Below, piece by piece: positions 1 through 13,981 of a stretch of DNA of 64,000 bases. The stretch is taken from assembly GCA_013368315.1 (NCBI GenBank), contig JAACJM010000140.1, forward strand, positions 124,001 to 188,000, written 5' to 3'. Source of the DNA: Tetrapyrgos nigripes. Lineage: Eukaryota > Basidiomycota > Agaricomycetes > Agaricales > Campanellaceae. The first letter of the stretch is position 1; each line of letters begins with the position of its first letter. Position numbers and translations under genes: made by a program. The notes below the pieces were generated by a model. It saw only the letters and a program-made list of their open reading frames with translations. It made no database searches and was not told where the DNA came from.

Positions 1-1006
1 ACGAAGAGAACGTCGGCGTGGGCTGCGGCAGACATGTCTGCGAAGAGAGTTTGTCAGAGCCAGTGAGCGAGTAAGAAAAGTCTTGCTTACCCGAGACCCC
101 ATCGCCAAAGAAGAAGAGGATAGGAGGGTTTTCTATTGAGCGGTAAGGTAAGATGGCTTGAGATTTGTCGTGTCCGTATCCACTGAAAAGTACAGTCAGC
201 GTGACACGCAGCAAGAATCGGGCGAATAGCTCTCGCGAACTCACCTCGAAGGATGTCTATACTTTATCTCCCACTTCCCATCTTCCTTTATTTCTACGTC
301 ATTCGAAATAACATCTATCTCAGATGCTGCCTCGTCTCCGACCAAGTTTGATAGCACAGCCCGGATGGTAGGAGCCATACCGGAAGAAACAATTATGACT
401 GGTATGTCAGAGGATTTACAGTATCCATAGAACGATTTGAAGCCTGGGTCGAGTTTGATATCTGGTAGAAAAAAAAGAGCAAACGTCAATATTGACGCTC
501 AAAAGAGAGACGGATGACGACGACGAACTCTCCCTCAATATCTTCTTGCATTCTTCAAAGGAATGCCCATTGGCAACTACGCTAGCCAACATCTCTCGGA
601 ACCCGTCTCTAAATTAGAAGCAGCCTCGCCTCAATAAATCGGCAAAACTCAGACGGAGGGCCTGGACTCACCTAAAGGTTTGCTTTCCCGACAAAATCTC
701 TAGATTGAGCTCTCTTCTTTTCTCTCGTCCAAACCCAAGGTTATCGGTCATATCTGGTATCCGTATCCGCACAGATCCGCAGGATTAGCAAGGACTCATT
801 CCTTCAAAGCGAAATGCCTACAGTCATTAGAGTCATAGTTGGTAATCGTACCGTCCCTATCCGCGCATATGGATGAGCTTCATCTGTTGCAATCTTCAGC
901 GCAAGTTGATCTGGGACACGCACCAATCTGATAACACAACAAACTTCTTTCCCTGATAAAGAGGCGGGTAAGGAAGAGTACTTTCAGGAGGGATTGAGAT
1001 GGTCAT
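1..1006 (-). CDS. HAD-superfamily phosphatase (phosphoserine-phosphatase-like), 3' end cut by window edge
   Basis: Small cytosolic phosphatase of the haloacid dehalogenase superfamily, of the fungal group often labelled diketo-methylthiopentyl-phosphate phosphatase-like; the true substrate is unknown. The chosen ATG (1004-1006) opens with MTISIPPEST. Exons joined by GT-AG introns give, in order, the nucleophile motif SDWDGTIT (DxDGT), the cap segment FREMLASV, the motif II serine in IVSSGM, the motif III lysine in GYGHDKSQAI, and the Mg-binding acid motif FFGDGVSDMSAAAHAD. All four HAD motifs are therefore present. At least four introns are visible; the first removes the bases between TCAGATTG and GACGGTACG. 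The reading continues past position 1, so the stop codon is outside the window. Family membership is confident; the exact reaction is not. Confidence 0.88.
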
Positions 1007-1791
1007 CTTGGTGTTCTATAAGCCGAGTAAGCGTTGTTCTGGAAGTTTCGAGGGTACCGTGGACGTGGCGGACGTCGATGGAGGCGGTAGCTGGACGTCA
1101 AAGACAGAGCCACGCCAGAAGTCTTGCCAGCTCAAACGTTCGTGTAGGTGGGGTCGTGGAGTAAAAAAATTTCTTATCTTATCTCCATCTAATCGGCAGT
1201 GCCCCCTATTCTCTGAGATCCAACTTCAGTCTACTTCGGTGTTCACTTGGTTTTCACCCTCCCATTCTGAAGAAGACCGAAAGCAGTAACGAGTTTATTG
1301 AACATTTGCATTATAGCTCGTAAGTAGCATATTCCCAAAGTGTGTATCGGAATGTAACAAGTAAATGCCAGTAAAGTACAGTGTGATCGTGAATGCAGTA
1401 AGTACCTAGAAGTAAGTATATGGATACCAAGACCATTAGAATAATCATAGTACAAAGGTAGACAGTAGTAGGATCATTAAATGCCCAAGGATCAAACGTC
1501 TCGCGAAGAACCCATGGCGATTGTAAGTAATCAACCTGGAGAAGAAAAATAAAAAATGTCGAAAGCGATTGCAGACAATGGTAGAAGTAGACAGTACTGG
1601 CGTCATTAAATGCCAAAGGATCAAGCGACTGGCGTAGAATCCCCGGCGATGATAAGTAATTAACTTGAAGAACCAAACAGCGATTTTCAATGCAATGTGC
1701 GTGAAGTAGTAATGTAGAAGGCAGAAGCCGGGGCGAGAGAGTCGGAAAGAAAACAAACAAAATCATCAGTCACCTGCCACTCTCTGCACAA
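1007..1791. other. Intergenic stretch with a degenerate tandem repeat
   Basis: Several overlapping minus-strand open frames occur here, but none matches a family I know and they overlap each other in different frames. The only clear structure is the two-unit repeat listed separately. This stretch holds the 3' side of the inositol oxygenase gene and the 5' side of the HAD phosphatase. Confidence 0.5.
1452..1673. repeat. Two-unit diverged tandem repeat, about 90 bp units
   Basis: The segment at 1452-1544 is repeated at about 1584-1673. Shared landmarks include gtagacagta, tcattaaatgcc, aaggatcaa and gtaagtaat(c/t)aac, spaced alike in both units. The copies differ by scattered substitutions, so this is an old local duplication. 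Confidence 0.7.
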
Positions 1792-4635
1792 TCACCAGTC
1801 CAACTCATTAGGGAAGAACTTCTTGATCAAGCCTTGATAGTAAGGCTTCAACTTTTCCACATTGCACGTGCCGTCGCTCTTCGAGTACAGATCGTACGGG
1901 TTGAAAGCCTGGACTGCATCAAGGATCTCCTCGTCCTTCTCGTTCATCAGATGACGGTACGCGCCTTCACGGTGCCAGGGGTAGAAGGAGTGGTATCGAA
2001 TCATAGCGAGACCTTCAGCTGGTAGAGAGGATTGATCTTTTAGGACATGATAGAGGTACTAGAAGAAGGAAGGATGAATGCGTCAGTAAATCCGGATATA
2101 TCAGTAGGTGAATGAAGAAAAAGGAGGCGTAAAAGGAACAGTTCTGGCGTCGGCTCTGACCGACGGACTGCGAGCATATCGCTGCGGCCATCTCGTTCTA
2201 TAGATCCTACAAGATGCGCTCGCGAAGTAACGAGGGTGGAGTGTATCTATGGAGCGGCGCCACACATATATCGACGGGTAAACCCTATCCCAGATACAAT
2301 CCCGAGTATACAGAAGGAGAAAAAAAAACATAAACGCAGATCTCACTCACCTCATCATGTCCCCAGCTCAACATAACATTATCCAACCCACATCCAGGTT
2401 GATAGATTCCGTTTTTGGTGCTATACACTGCATCGTAGTAATCGGGGTTACCCTCGAAAGTATTGGGGTAGATGATCTTGTCGGAGAATTTGCATCCAAC
2501 GACAAAAGTATCACCGACAACGTCCCATTGGCCTTCAGATCCGAAGAGGAAGAGAAGTTTGCCTAGATCGTGGACGAGGCCGGTTACCTGCAAAGAGTCG
2601 GAAGCAGATTACAATGTCAAAGACGAGAGATGAAATGGGATGACGCATTACGGAGACAAGAAATGCAAAGATGATCAGTCAGTGAACCAGCCCAACTGTC
2701 AACCAAATATTGTTTTGAAACAACCCTTACCTGCATCCACTCGGGTTTCCCATCTCTACGAATAGCTTCGGCAGTTTGAAGGAGATGTTCGATTTGGGAG
2801 AGTTCGGTCTATGTAGAGGAACGATGTGGTCAGTGATTACGAAAGAGGAGAATGATTGATAGAAAGGAAGAGGTATTCGACATGGTTAGCTCAACGCCCC
2901 AGGTCTACCATATCATTTCGTCCTGACAGATGGAAAGGAAAAGAAAAACTAGCAGCAAAGCTAGAAGAGAGACGAAAGACGGCAAAAGGCGAAAGACCGA
3001 CAGGTAGACAGGTAGCATGAGGCGAGAAAAATGAGATGTCAAAAGAATATCAAAGACCCTTGTGTATGCGGTAAAGAGTATCATCAGCTGCAGTGGGAAC
3101 AACATTTGTAAACTGGCAGATCCACTCCCAGTCGACACCGCGAGGGTGCCTACGGCAACGACATAGATCCACCGTCGCCCGCGTCCGGAACAATGAGGTC
3201 GCGCCAATTGCCCGCAACGGGACATGTCATAACGTGTATACACATCCCGCAAAGCAAGTTAATTGAAGAGAAGGCATTTATTCCTTCGAAGAGGAACAGC
3301 ACGGAGCAAACCAAAGGGAGAAAGAAGACAACAGAAAAAGGAAAAGAAAAACTCGAGACTCACGTCAGGATCCGATTCATCTACGAGCGTGTTAAGCATC
3401 TCAATAGCTTCCCAGACACCCATCCGGGCACGAGTTTTCGACTTGAAGTCGACGCGGGCTTTGATGTTGAATGCGACGGTTTGTTTTTCTGTTTGACGAT
3501 AACGGGTTTAGTGCACATTTTTAGTTTGGGTGTATAGTTTGAATTTCAGGACATTAAAACCATGAGGCCATGGACATATCGGGCCCGCGGAGGGAAACAG
3601 TTAAGGGAGAGGACGGTAGTATTCATGAAAACCGTTATCGGTGCAGGTCAGAAGGGGAAAAGGTTGAAAGGGATTATGGGCAAAGGGTCAGCGTTACGAA
3701 ATGAAACAAGTAAGGATCATGGATGTTCATTGGAGTGTGCGTATGAATGGAGGGCAGAGTTTGTGTGTCCAGGTGTACGCCATTGAGCGGGAATATACGA
3801 CCGCCGAAGGACAGCATATTGAAAGTGGAAAGGGTCGACGGGTTTCATGGCGCCAAGAGAGAGCAGTCAGGGACATCCAGGGACATAATGTACGCGGAAG
3901 GAACAATTGTGTTGTTGGTGTTGAAAGGAGAACCGGAAAAGTGCGAAATGCGAAAACCATGGAATGTGTAAGCGTGCCAGCGGCGGCGGAAGACGAGAGC
4001 AGGGACGGGATCACGCCAGACCGTCCACAGGAAGGTGCGTGCGTCGAATGATATGATAGATGGATGGAAAGACACGAAAGCGGAAATACAGTGAGTACTT
4101 GATCTCATGATATGATCCGAGATTGATAAAATAGAGAACATGAAGAGGCAGATCAAAAGAGAAGGAGGCTAAACGCCGACCAACCCGATAGAGAAAGGAA
4201 TTGCTATGATAGCTCGACAGGCCATTGATTGGCACGATTCGCGGGATGATGACGACGCGAATAAGGAGTATGTTTGATGGAAAGTAAAGAAAAAGAAAGA
4301 AAGCCTCGAAATGGTGCAAAAAACCCGTTGCTCACCATGTTGCTCTTTGTAAAAGTTCTTCACTCGATCACAGGCGCCCTCGTAATCGCGGAACTGGGTC
4401 TTGTCTTTTTCTTGGTCAAACTCGGACTGGTCGTCCCAAAGCTTTCCCTTGAGGACGTTGACTGCTCAATGTGCAACAGGAATAGGACGGGATGAAAATG
4501 ACCGGCGCAGTCAGTGGCAGTGATGATCAGCAAAAAGTTGTGAAAGGACTAAGACATAGTCATACCGTTGTCAACTGCATCCGAAGTCTCGTCAAGCTCG
4601 CGACCACCATTGCGGACAGCGACAGCAGTAGGCAT
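1792..4635 (-). CDS. Myo-inositol oxygenase (MIOX)
   Basis: Non-haem di-iron enzyme that cleaves myo-inositol with O2 to D-glucuronate, the entry step of inositol breakdown; cytosolic. Six exons (4566-4635, 4336-4461, 3364-3488, 2731-2808, 2351-2587, 1792-2058) sum to 903 nt, giving 300 aa, the normal family length. All six iron ligands known for the family can be placed: His115 (IEHLLQTAE), His139 and Asp140 (VHDLGK), His210 (SWGHDE), His235 ([10 protein letters not shown]) and Asp268 (FNPYDLYSK). The start [11 protein letters not shown] is the first ATG giving an open first exon. Introns are unusually long for this genome: 847 nt (3489-4335), 555 nt (2809-3363) and 292 nt (2059-2350), against about 50-60 nt in neighbouring genes. 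The aldo/keto reductase about 4.7 kb away could use the product. Confidence 0.95.
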
Positions 4636-7600
4636 TATGGATTGAAAGAGTAGTGTTGGAGAAGGAAGAAGTGGTGGATTATAAGGATATCCTAACGATA
4701 ATTAGCGATAATAAAGAGCGCAAAAGACTCGATGAAGGGGCAAGACTGGAAGTGGTGGGTGAGCTGGTAGGGGAATGAAGAATGGTGAAGTTCCAAGGGT
4801 CTTATAAGTCGTACTCAGTTGCTGTGTAGTGATTTCAACATGGCTCCAGAACAGAGTAATGAACGTGAGTATGTATGGTTACGGCGATGCAGGCGGGTAG
4901 AAAATTTTTGAAGGGTGTCGTAAGTCTGACCAAATGGGAAAAATACCGATATAGACATACCCAGATCTATGGTCAAAAACAAGTCCCGAGAAAGAAAGGC
5001 TTGAAATAGAAACGGACTGTGCATATGTAGACTATGCATATGTTGCTGTTACAGATGGTGCCTTAGCAAAGGTCAGCAGCAAAAGGAAAAGAACATTTCA
5101 AAGAGTCGTGCAAAGCTTGAGTCAAACAAAATGTTCAGCACGCGAGCTACCCCCTTCTCTCTGCTCAGTGCTCATGGCACCCGATGGCGCCTTGCTTGCT
5201 ATGCCTTGTCTCTCTCTGGAGTCCTACTCTTTCTCCGTTTTGACAAGTTCCATCTTTCTACACTTATCGGTCAAGCGATAGACTCGGCTCACTTCAATAT
5301 ATTTAACGAGATTTAAATTCTAGCCGCGATCTATCATCTAACTACCATCTACTGCCCCACTGGCACTAAGTAAGTCAGGGCATCACTGTTAGCTGCTATT
5401 TTAGCCTATGCTGCGTGCATCTGGTCGTATCACACGGATCAACTCGTGCTGCCGGATTCTCAGATTCCACAAATCCCGCTCTTCGGGTGATAATCTATCC
5501 ACAGCAGCCTCCTGGTGTCTCCAGTGACCACTGATTCCGTTGGGGATTCTCTTACACGCGAATATCGCTCATTCCTTGAGACTTATACTTATGCAAGCAG
5601 CTGCAAGAACTAGTGATTTAGACTTTCGAAATGGAAACCTTATCCGGACCAACGCTCGTAGTTAACATTGATTCAGAGCGCTCTCCAGATCCCTCGTTTG
5701 ATATCATAACCGAGTCGGAACCGCTGTAAGTCCCTCAGCTAATTGAGGATATGTTCCGTGTTCACAATGACCTGTGGAAGCCTGTGGACTGATTTCAGCC
5801 TGCTCTTTCTGAAAGTTGAAGGTGGCGGAATTTCGGATACTCGGAAATTCAAGAGTAATCACGGATGTTGACCTCGAGGCCTGACATCGTCGCACCTCGT
5901 CGCACACACTCACGAAATTCGTGTGTGCTATAGCCACATATAGCGGGTCCCGGACCGATGATCATGACTTTGTCGGTGGAGAAGAGGCCTGGAAATTGTG
6001 GGGATGAAGATATGAAGTATGTAAAATGATCATCAGAACGCAGAACGCAAAAGCCGAGAGAGGAGAGAAAACCAGGGCGTTCGGACGCCGTAAACCTTTG
6101 TCCGATGCTAGGATCTACCACCTCAACACCGGCCCGGTATGCTAGTGGCACTTGAGTACAAAGGTGCAGCATAGACGGAGAAATTGCTTGAGGAAATACC
6201 TCATGTGCTGGGGTTCTAGGCTGTTGTAGATCTGTGGGAGAAATCCCAACCCTCAGCGCAATCTTACGCAATACTGTTATTCTCTCTGTCCCAAATACAT
6301 CATTCTTGCTTTACTGGCGAACCATATTCGGACGGCAGAGAAGATCTGAGGTGTAAGATCCCCGTCCGACCCCGACTCCTCCTGTTGAAGAAACTTGATC
6401 ATTCCGGCGGAACAAAACTCTTTCCGCGTTCGAGGCTGGCCAGATAGAAATCAAAAATGACGACCACGGGGCTTCCATGACCCACATAAACGTTCATAGC
6501 TGTATATAAGCATGGGGTTAGCGGTCATCAGCTACGAATGACCTCCGATTACCTTGAGTCTAGGCTCACGGATCCGCTCATCTGAAGAAGTCCGCCAGGA
6601 CGCCAAGCCTCACCACCAGGAATAAAGCCCACGAAAGCCCTATACCATCGGCGAGTAGTAATAGCTCTCGTAATTGCGAGAAAGTGGTATTTTGAGCTCA
6701 GCCACTCGTTTCAAGGGTCACTACACTCCAATACGCCCATGCGTGGCGTCTTGCCACCCAGCCCCTGTCTATTTGAAACGTGAATGCAGCCCGCCAGCTT
6801 CGACCGGTCCCTTATATTTCCACAGCAGCCTGTAAGAATTTAGGGCATTTCGGGATCGAATGACATTCGAAGACTCATTCGATTCAGCCTCAGAACCAGC
6901 GCGTTCATTGATTTTTGATGATCCTGCATCGTTCAATAAAGCAGGTATTGATACGACCGATAGTTGTACACCTGAAATATATTCACCTTGAACCTGGTTT
7001 GACTGATTCTATCCGAGTAGGACTCCTCGATCAGTACTAGCAAAAGAACGGTGCTGTGGCCCTATACTGGTAGTACTCAATCACGAGTGAATGACAAAAC
7101 AATGCACCTTATTACCGATGCCTGGAAGCTGGTAACCAAGAGACACGAGAAGTGATAGCCATAAACAATAGAGACGTCAAAGGGACGTTCAAAGTTGGCC
7201 GCTGCCGCTAGCCAACCGTCCAGCGATTGCCACGCTAGGAAGCTTAAGTCACGCTCGAGCCTGCGGCCTCGAGCCTTGTATCAATAAATCAAGTAGAGAA
7301 AAAACTGTTCCTTTTCCTTGACTGTCACTATGGGCTGTACAAGTGTACATGTGAAGTACCGTCACTCCTACATCATACATATATGCTCACTCGTAATTTT
7401 GCGCAACTCGTCGAAAAATCCGAGGAGCTTAGAGTAATGTGACATTCGCTGCTGTTGGACCGTTGGCCAGCGGCAGTGGCCAACTTTGAACATCCCTGAT
7501 TAATAAGAGACGAGATCAGAACGAACTCAGGGAGACTCGACGGAGAGAAAAGTAGTAAGAAGAGAAGAATAGAAGTTGATGCGCCCGCAGCTCCGAGCCC

Positions 7601-9350
7601 GAGGTCGCACTTACCAAATTGGATTACGAGAGTTCAAGACTCGCTCGAGTCATTCAACGCATTGGAATGTTGGAAGTTACCTTAGAGACGAAGAACTACC
7701 AGTTTTTGCCCGCAGCTATGTATTTAGCTTATACTAAATTATACAAGTACTTACCTGTAGATATGTAAGATAGAACCCGTCCCCAGACACTGGAGACCTC
7801 ATCATCGGGTAGCAACAGAGAGACTTTGTGTGTTTGATTTTGATCAGGGGAATCCCGCCTGCGGACTCACAGTTAGTGTTATTGGTTACTGGTTACTGAG
7901 GGATCCCAGTTTGTGATTTTCCCGACCTGCGGACTCACAGTATTACGGAGGAATCTCCGTCTGATTGAACACACTTTATCCAACTACCCACCCACCGAGA
8001 TCGTGTTGAACTTCCCTTATCAATACTGTTATCATTCGAGACCCCTTCGAAACTTAAGGAGTCTTATTGATTGAATTTAGCAAATTTATATTGAAAACTA
8101 CATTTCTATCTACTACACTCACGAGCCCTATCAGTATCAGCCTCGTATGGCAAACTCGGACGGACTCCTGAGTCATAGCTCAAGGCGCAGGGTTTGCCAC
8201 GATCGCCGAGCGTGTGCATGTAGTACCGTCACGCTAGCGCTGTGGCATGATACTATCGGCCATGAAATACCAGCATGTTGGCTCAAAGACTTTGCTTGGA
8301 GTTACAGACAGCAAGGCAGCATGGTAGTACAAACCAGTATCTTGGCTTTGAGTCTTTGAGCGAGTCTTGATGGTTACGAGTAAATAAACCTCTCCGATAA
8401 GTACGCGAGTTCAGCCATAACGAATCACGCGTGCAAGACACATGTAATTACCTCCGCTGCTACTGAAAAAGTCACTGCTAGATAGGCCCATTATATCTTC
8501 AATTGGATAAGTACTAGTGTAATTATCTGTAAGAAGGACAAGCTCTACTACTAGTACTATACAACTTAGAGTCCGAGGATGCCAGAGGCTGCCAGCGCCC
8601 AGTGGCCACGTCACGGTGAATGCATTGAACTATTTTGCTTTCGCCACAAAGCATGGTTGGAGTATGTATATCACCAGCTGCCTTCTCGCTCCCAGCGAGG
8701 CCAAGGAGATCTTTGGATTCTGTCTGCGAACTTTGAAAGTACCGTGACATTTGAGGGAGATAATCTCGAGCTTAACCGATTACAGTTTGCTGGCGTTCAG
8801 CATTGAGTTGTCTCCTGAGCCTTAAATAGAATATACAGCTGATTATTTTTCTCCTCAATTCCTCGTACCTTGACTTCCGAGGAGCATTGCCAACAGTATG
8901 GGGTTGAAATTTACGAAATTTTCGTGAAAGAAAGCCTAGTAGCGCCATTGCGTGAAATGCTGGTTCATTGGAATACCAGTCATCTCCAGTCTGAGCCTAA
9001 GTATACGGCTGGAGGTGCACCATTTGAACTGATACGCCAGGCACTCATGTAGACGATATACAAAACAAGATATCTTGAGGCTACATACATAAGAATATGG
9101 TTATACTTTCTGCTCACTATTTCTCCGGAATGTACATTCTTTCGTTATCTTGGTATTCTTAACCGTTCCACCCACTGACAACGCCTTCACCGGAAGATAC
9201 ATACGCAAATGAAACTGGGTCTAGAGCATTAGATCCGAAATGATCATCAGCTTCTACTTTCGATCCAGGACAATATACAGCCCCACAGACCTGATTTATG
9301 AACATGGAATCCGGTGTATCGATAACCCATCGAACGAGCTTCCAAATCAC
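4636..9350. other. Gene-poor 4.7 kb stretch between MIOX and the aldo/keto reductase
   Basis: I find no gene I can name. The longest frames (minus 5849-6271; plus 8579-8806 and 8870-9052) show no recognised domain and are not joined by convincing introns. The last of these, with a stretch like YTAGGAPFELIRQ, may be a transposon relic, but I cannot assign it. The stretch holds a roughly 320-bp inverted-repeat element at 7181-7498. It also has a 16-bp direct repeat, cctgcggactcacagt, at 7858-7873 and 7926-7941. The MIOX promoter lies at the left end, just above position 4635. Confidence 0.5.
7181..7498. mobile_element. Small non-coding element with about 42-bp inverted ends (MITE-like, possibly hAT-type)
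   Basis: The sequence at 7181-7222 (agggacgttcaaagttggcc and onward) recurs inverted at about 7457-7498. The two arms match at roughly 90 percent. The inner 230 bp encode nothing I recognise. The inverted right end reads cagggatgttcaaag, which resembles hAT-type termini. Just outside the arms are similar direct words (aatagagacg on the left, aataagagacg on the right) that could be a worn target-site duplication, but they are not flush with the arms. Confidence 0.6.
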
Positions 9351-11168
9351 TCAGACCAAGGGAGGCCAGTTATCAAACCCGAGGTCGACGGCTGTTTCGA
9401 ACAAGAATAGAACGAAGGAACAAAGCAAAAGGCAAGGGAAAAGAGTGGAGGAGAATTGATAACACGTTGCGAAGGATGCGTTCAAGAAACACGAGTATAC
9501 GAGGAATGAAGGAACAAAAGAAGCATCGATCATCATTAATGGTATGATTAACAGGGTTAGTCAGGACACGAAGTAGGAAAAAGAGAAGGCACGTACGCCA
9601 AGGAGGCATGATGAATCTACAATCGCATCAGATACGCACGGAAACGGTCAACAACATGCGCGAAGCAAGGAATTACAAGAAAAACTGACCGTTTCTGCTT
9701 CCCAGCCGCGGCCAACCCATCGATCTTGGCGATATCGTCTTTATCGAGTTTGGATGAACCAGCGATGGCACCGTTGAGATTGGCTGTGATGCGTGTGGGA
9801 GTGACGGACTTTGGAAGGGCAATAATATGCTTCGCAACTATATTAAGAGGAGGATAAGTTAGGAATAGAAGCCAAGATTAGGAATAAGAACAAAGATAGG
9901 TATAAAAAGCAGTACTGACCAAGCCAACCCAGAACGACGTCGGCAGCCTCAATGGAATGCTCCTGGGCAATCCCCAGAATAACCTCATCTTTCAATAGGG
10001 GCGATCCTGTCGATCCAAGAGGAGAGTAGGCTTGAGGGACGATGCCCTTGTCTTTGAGATAGGCCAAGAGCTCGTGTTGAGGGTTATAGGGGTGAAGTTC
10101 CAACTAATGCGACACAAAAAACATTACAGTATGTTAGCAAAAATAGCTTGCTCAAATGAAATGAAAGATGACGCACCTGGTTCGTAGCAGGAATAATGGT
10201 AGCAGTCGGTAGTATTTCTTCCATCTTCTTCACAGAGAAGTTAGAGATGCCGATGGCTTTAACCTTTCCTGATAGTTAGTCAAACGACATCAGTTCTGAT
10301 CCGTTGCTCATGATTTATCACTCACCCTTCGTCACCATCTCCTCCATCTGCTTCCAAGTATCAGAAAGCTTCCAGCTGTGGTCGACATCACGTTTTCCGT
10401 TGGGTAAAGTTGGGAAAACTGGATGATTGCCATTTGGGTTCAGTGGTACTGGCCAGTGAATCAAATATACTAGAAGTCGGAAAGTAACGGTCGTGAGTTC
10501 ATTTAAGACGCATGTCAAGCCAAAGAGATGCCTACGATCAAGATAATCTGTGCCCAAATTTGAAAGAGTCTGGTCTAGACATTCCTCGACGCGAGAGTGG
10601 TACGTTCCCCACAGTTTGCTTGTAATCTGGTTTGATGGATGAAACGTCAGTTGCAAGATAACGAAGGATCGCGGAGATTTAAGTCAGGTTTAAGCTCATA
10701 TTATGAGAGTTGCCGGAATCGATTGTGGAGGATAGTGGAGTTATGATGAGAGGCATTTACCCAAATATCCGACCGGGGAATTCCAGACTGTCGAATACCT
10801 TCTCCGACGTCCTTCTCGTTGCCATAACCCCTATCAAAACATGAGGATATTATATGGAACAGATTCGCAGAACATCGCTAGACTAGACGTACCAGGCACA
10901 ATCGATATGTCTATATCCTTCCTTCAAAGCATGAGATACAGCAGCCACGACTTCTTCAGGCTTGGATTGCCACGTTCCTATACAGGGTGAACAAGACATA
11001 CGTGAGCTTAATCTTCAGTCGTAATTCCAGACACCGCGAACACCGAAAGCTCGTCTTCGAATGTAGATCGATGAAAGAGAAGAATGACAGATGAGAGTAA
11101 TATGCACCTAGGCCGATGGCAGGGATCTCCATACCGTTGTTAAGCTTGATTTTGGGAGCGGCCGACAT
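9351..11168 (-). CDS. Aldo/keto reductase (NADP-dependent, GCY1/glycerol dehydrogenase-like)
   Basis: Cytosolic TIM-barrel oxidoreductase that reduces aldehydes or aldoses with NADPH. Reading through GT-AG introns from MSAAPKIKLNNG gives the family core in order: GYRHIDCA (catalytic Asp), WGYGNE (catalytic Tyr), TSKLWGTY (catalytic Lys), LYLIHWPVP (catalytic His), VKAIGISNF, ELHPYNPQ, AYSPLGS, and the cofactor loop IIALPKSVTPTRI. The C-terminus is FDNWPPLV followed by TGA (9351-9353). Total length is close to 310-320 aa, usual for the family. The exon encoding FIMPPW (9597-9616) is only 20 nt. The nearest gene on its downstream side is inositol oxygenase, whose product glucuronate is a known substrate of some fungal reductases of this family. 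Substrate specificity here is inferred only. Confidence 0.92.

Positions 11169-13981
<2,813 letters not shown>

Noticed and set aside
5849..6271. 140-codon minus-strand frame
   Set aside because: No recognised domain, a competing frame overlaps it, and it lies in a stretch without splice or promoter support.
8579..9052. Possible integrase or transposon coding remnant
   Set aside because: A few residues recall fungal transposon proteins, but no catalytic motif, no continuous frame and no flanking repeats could be shown.
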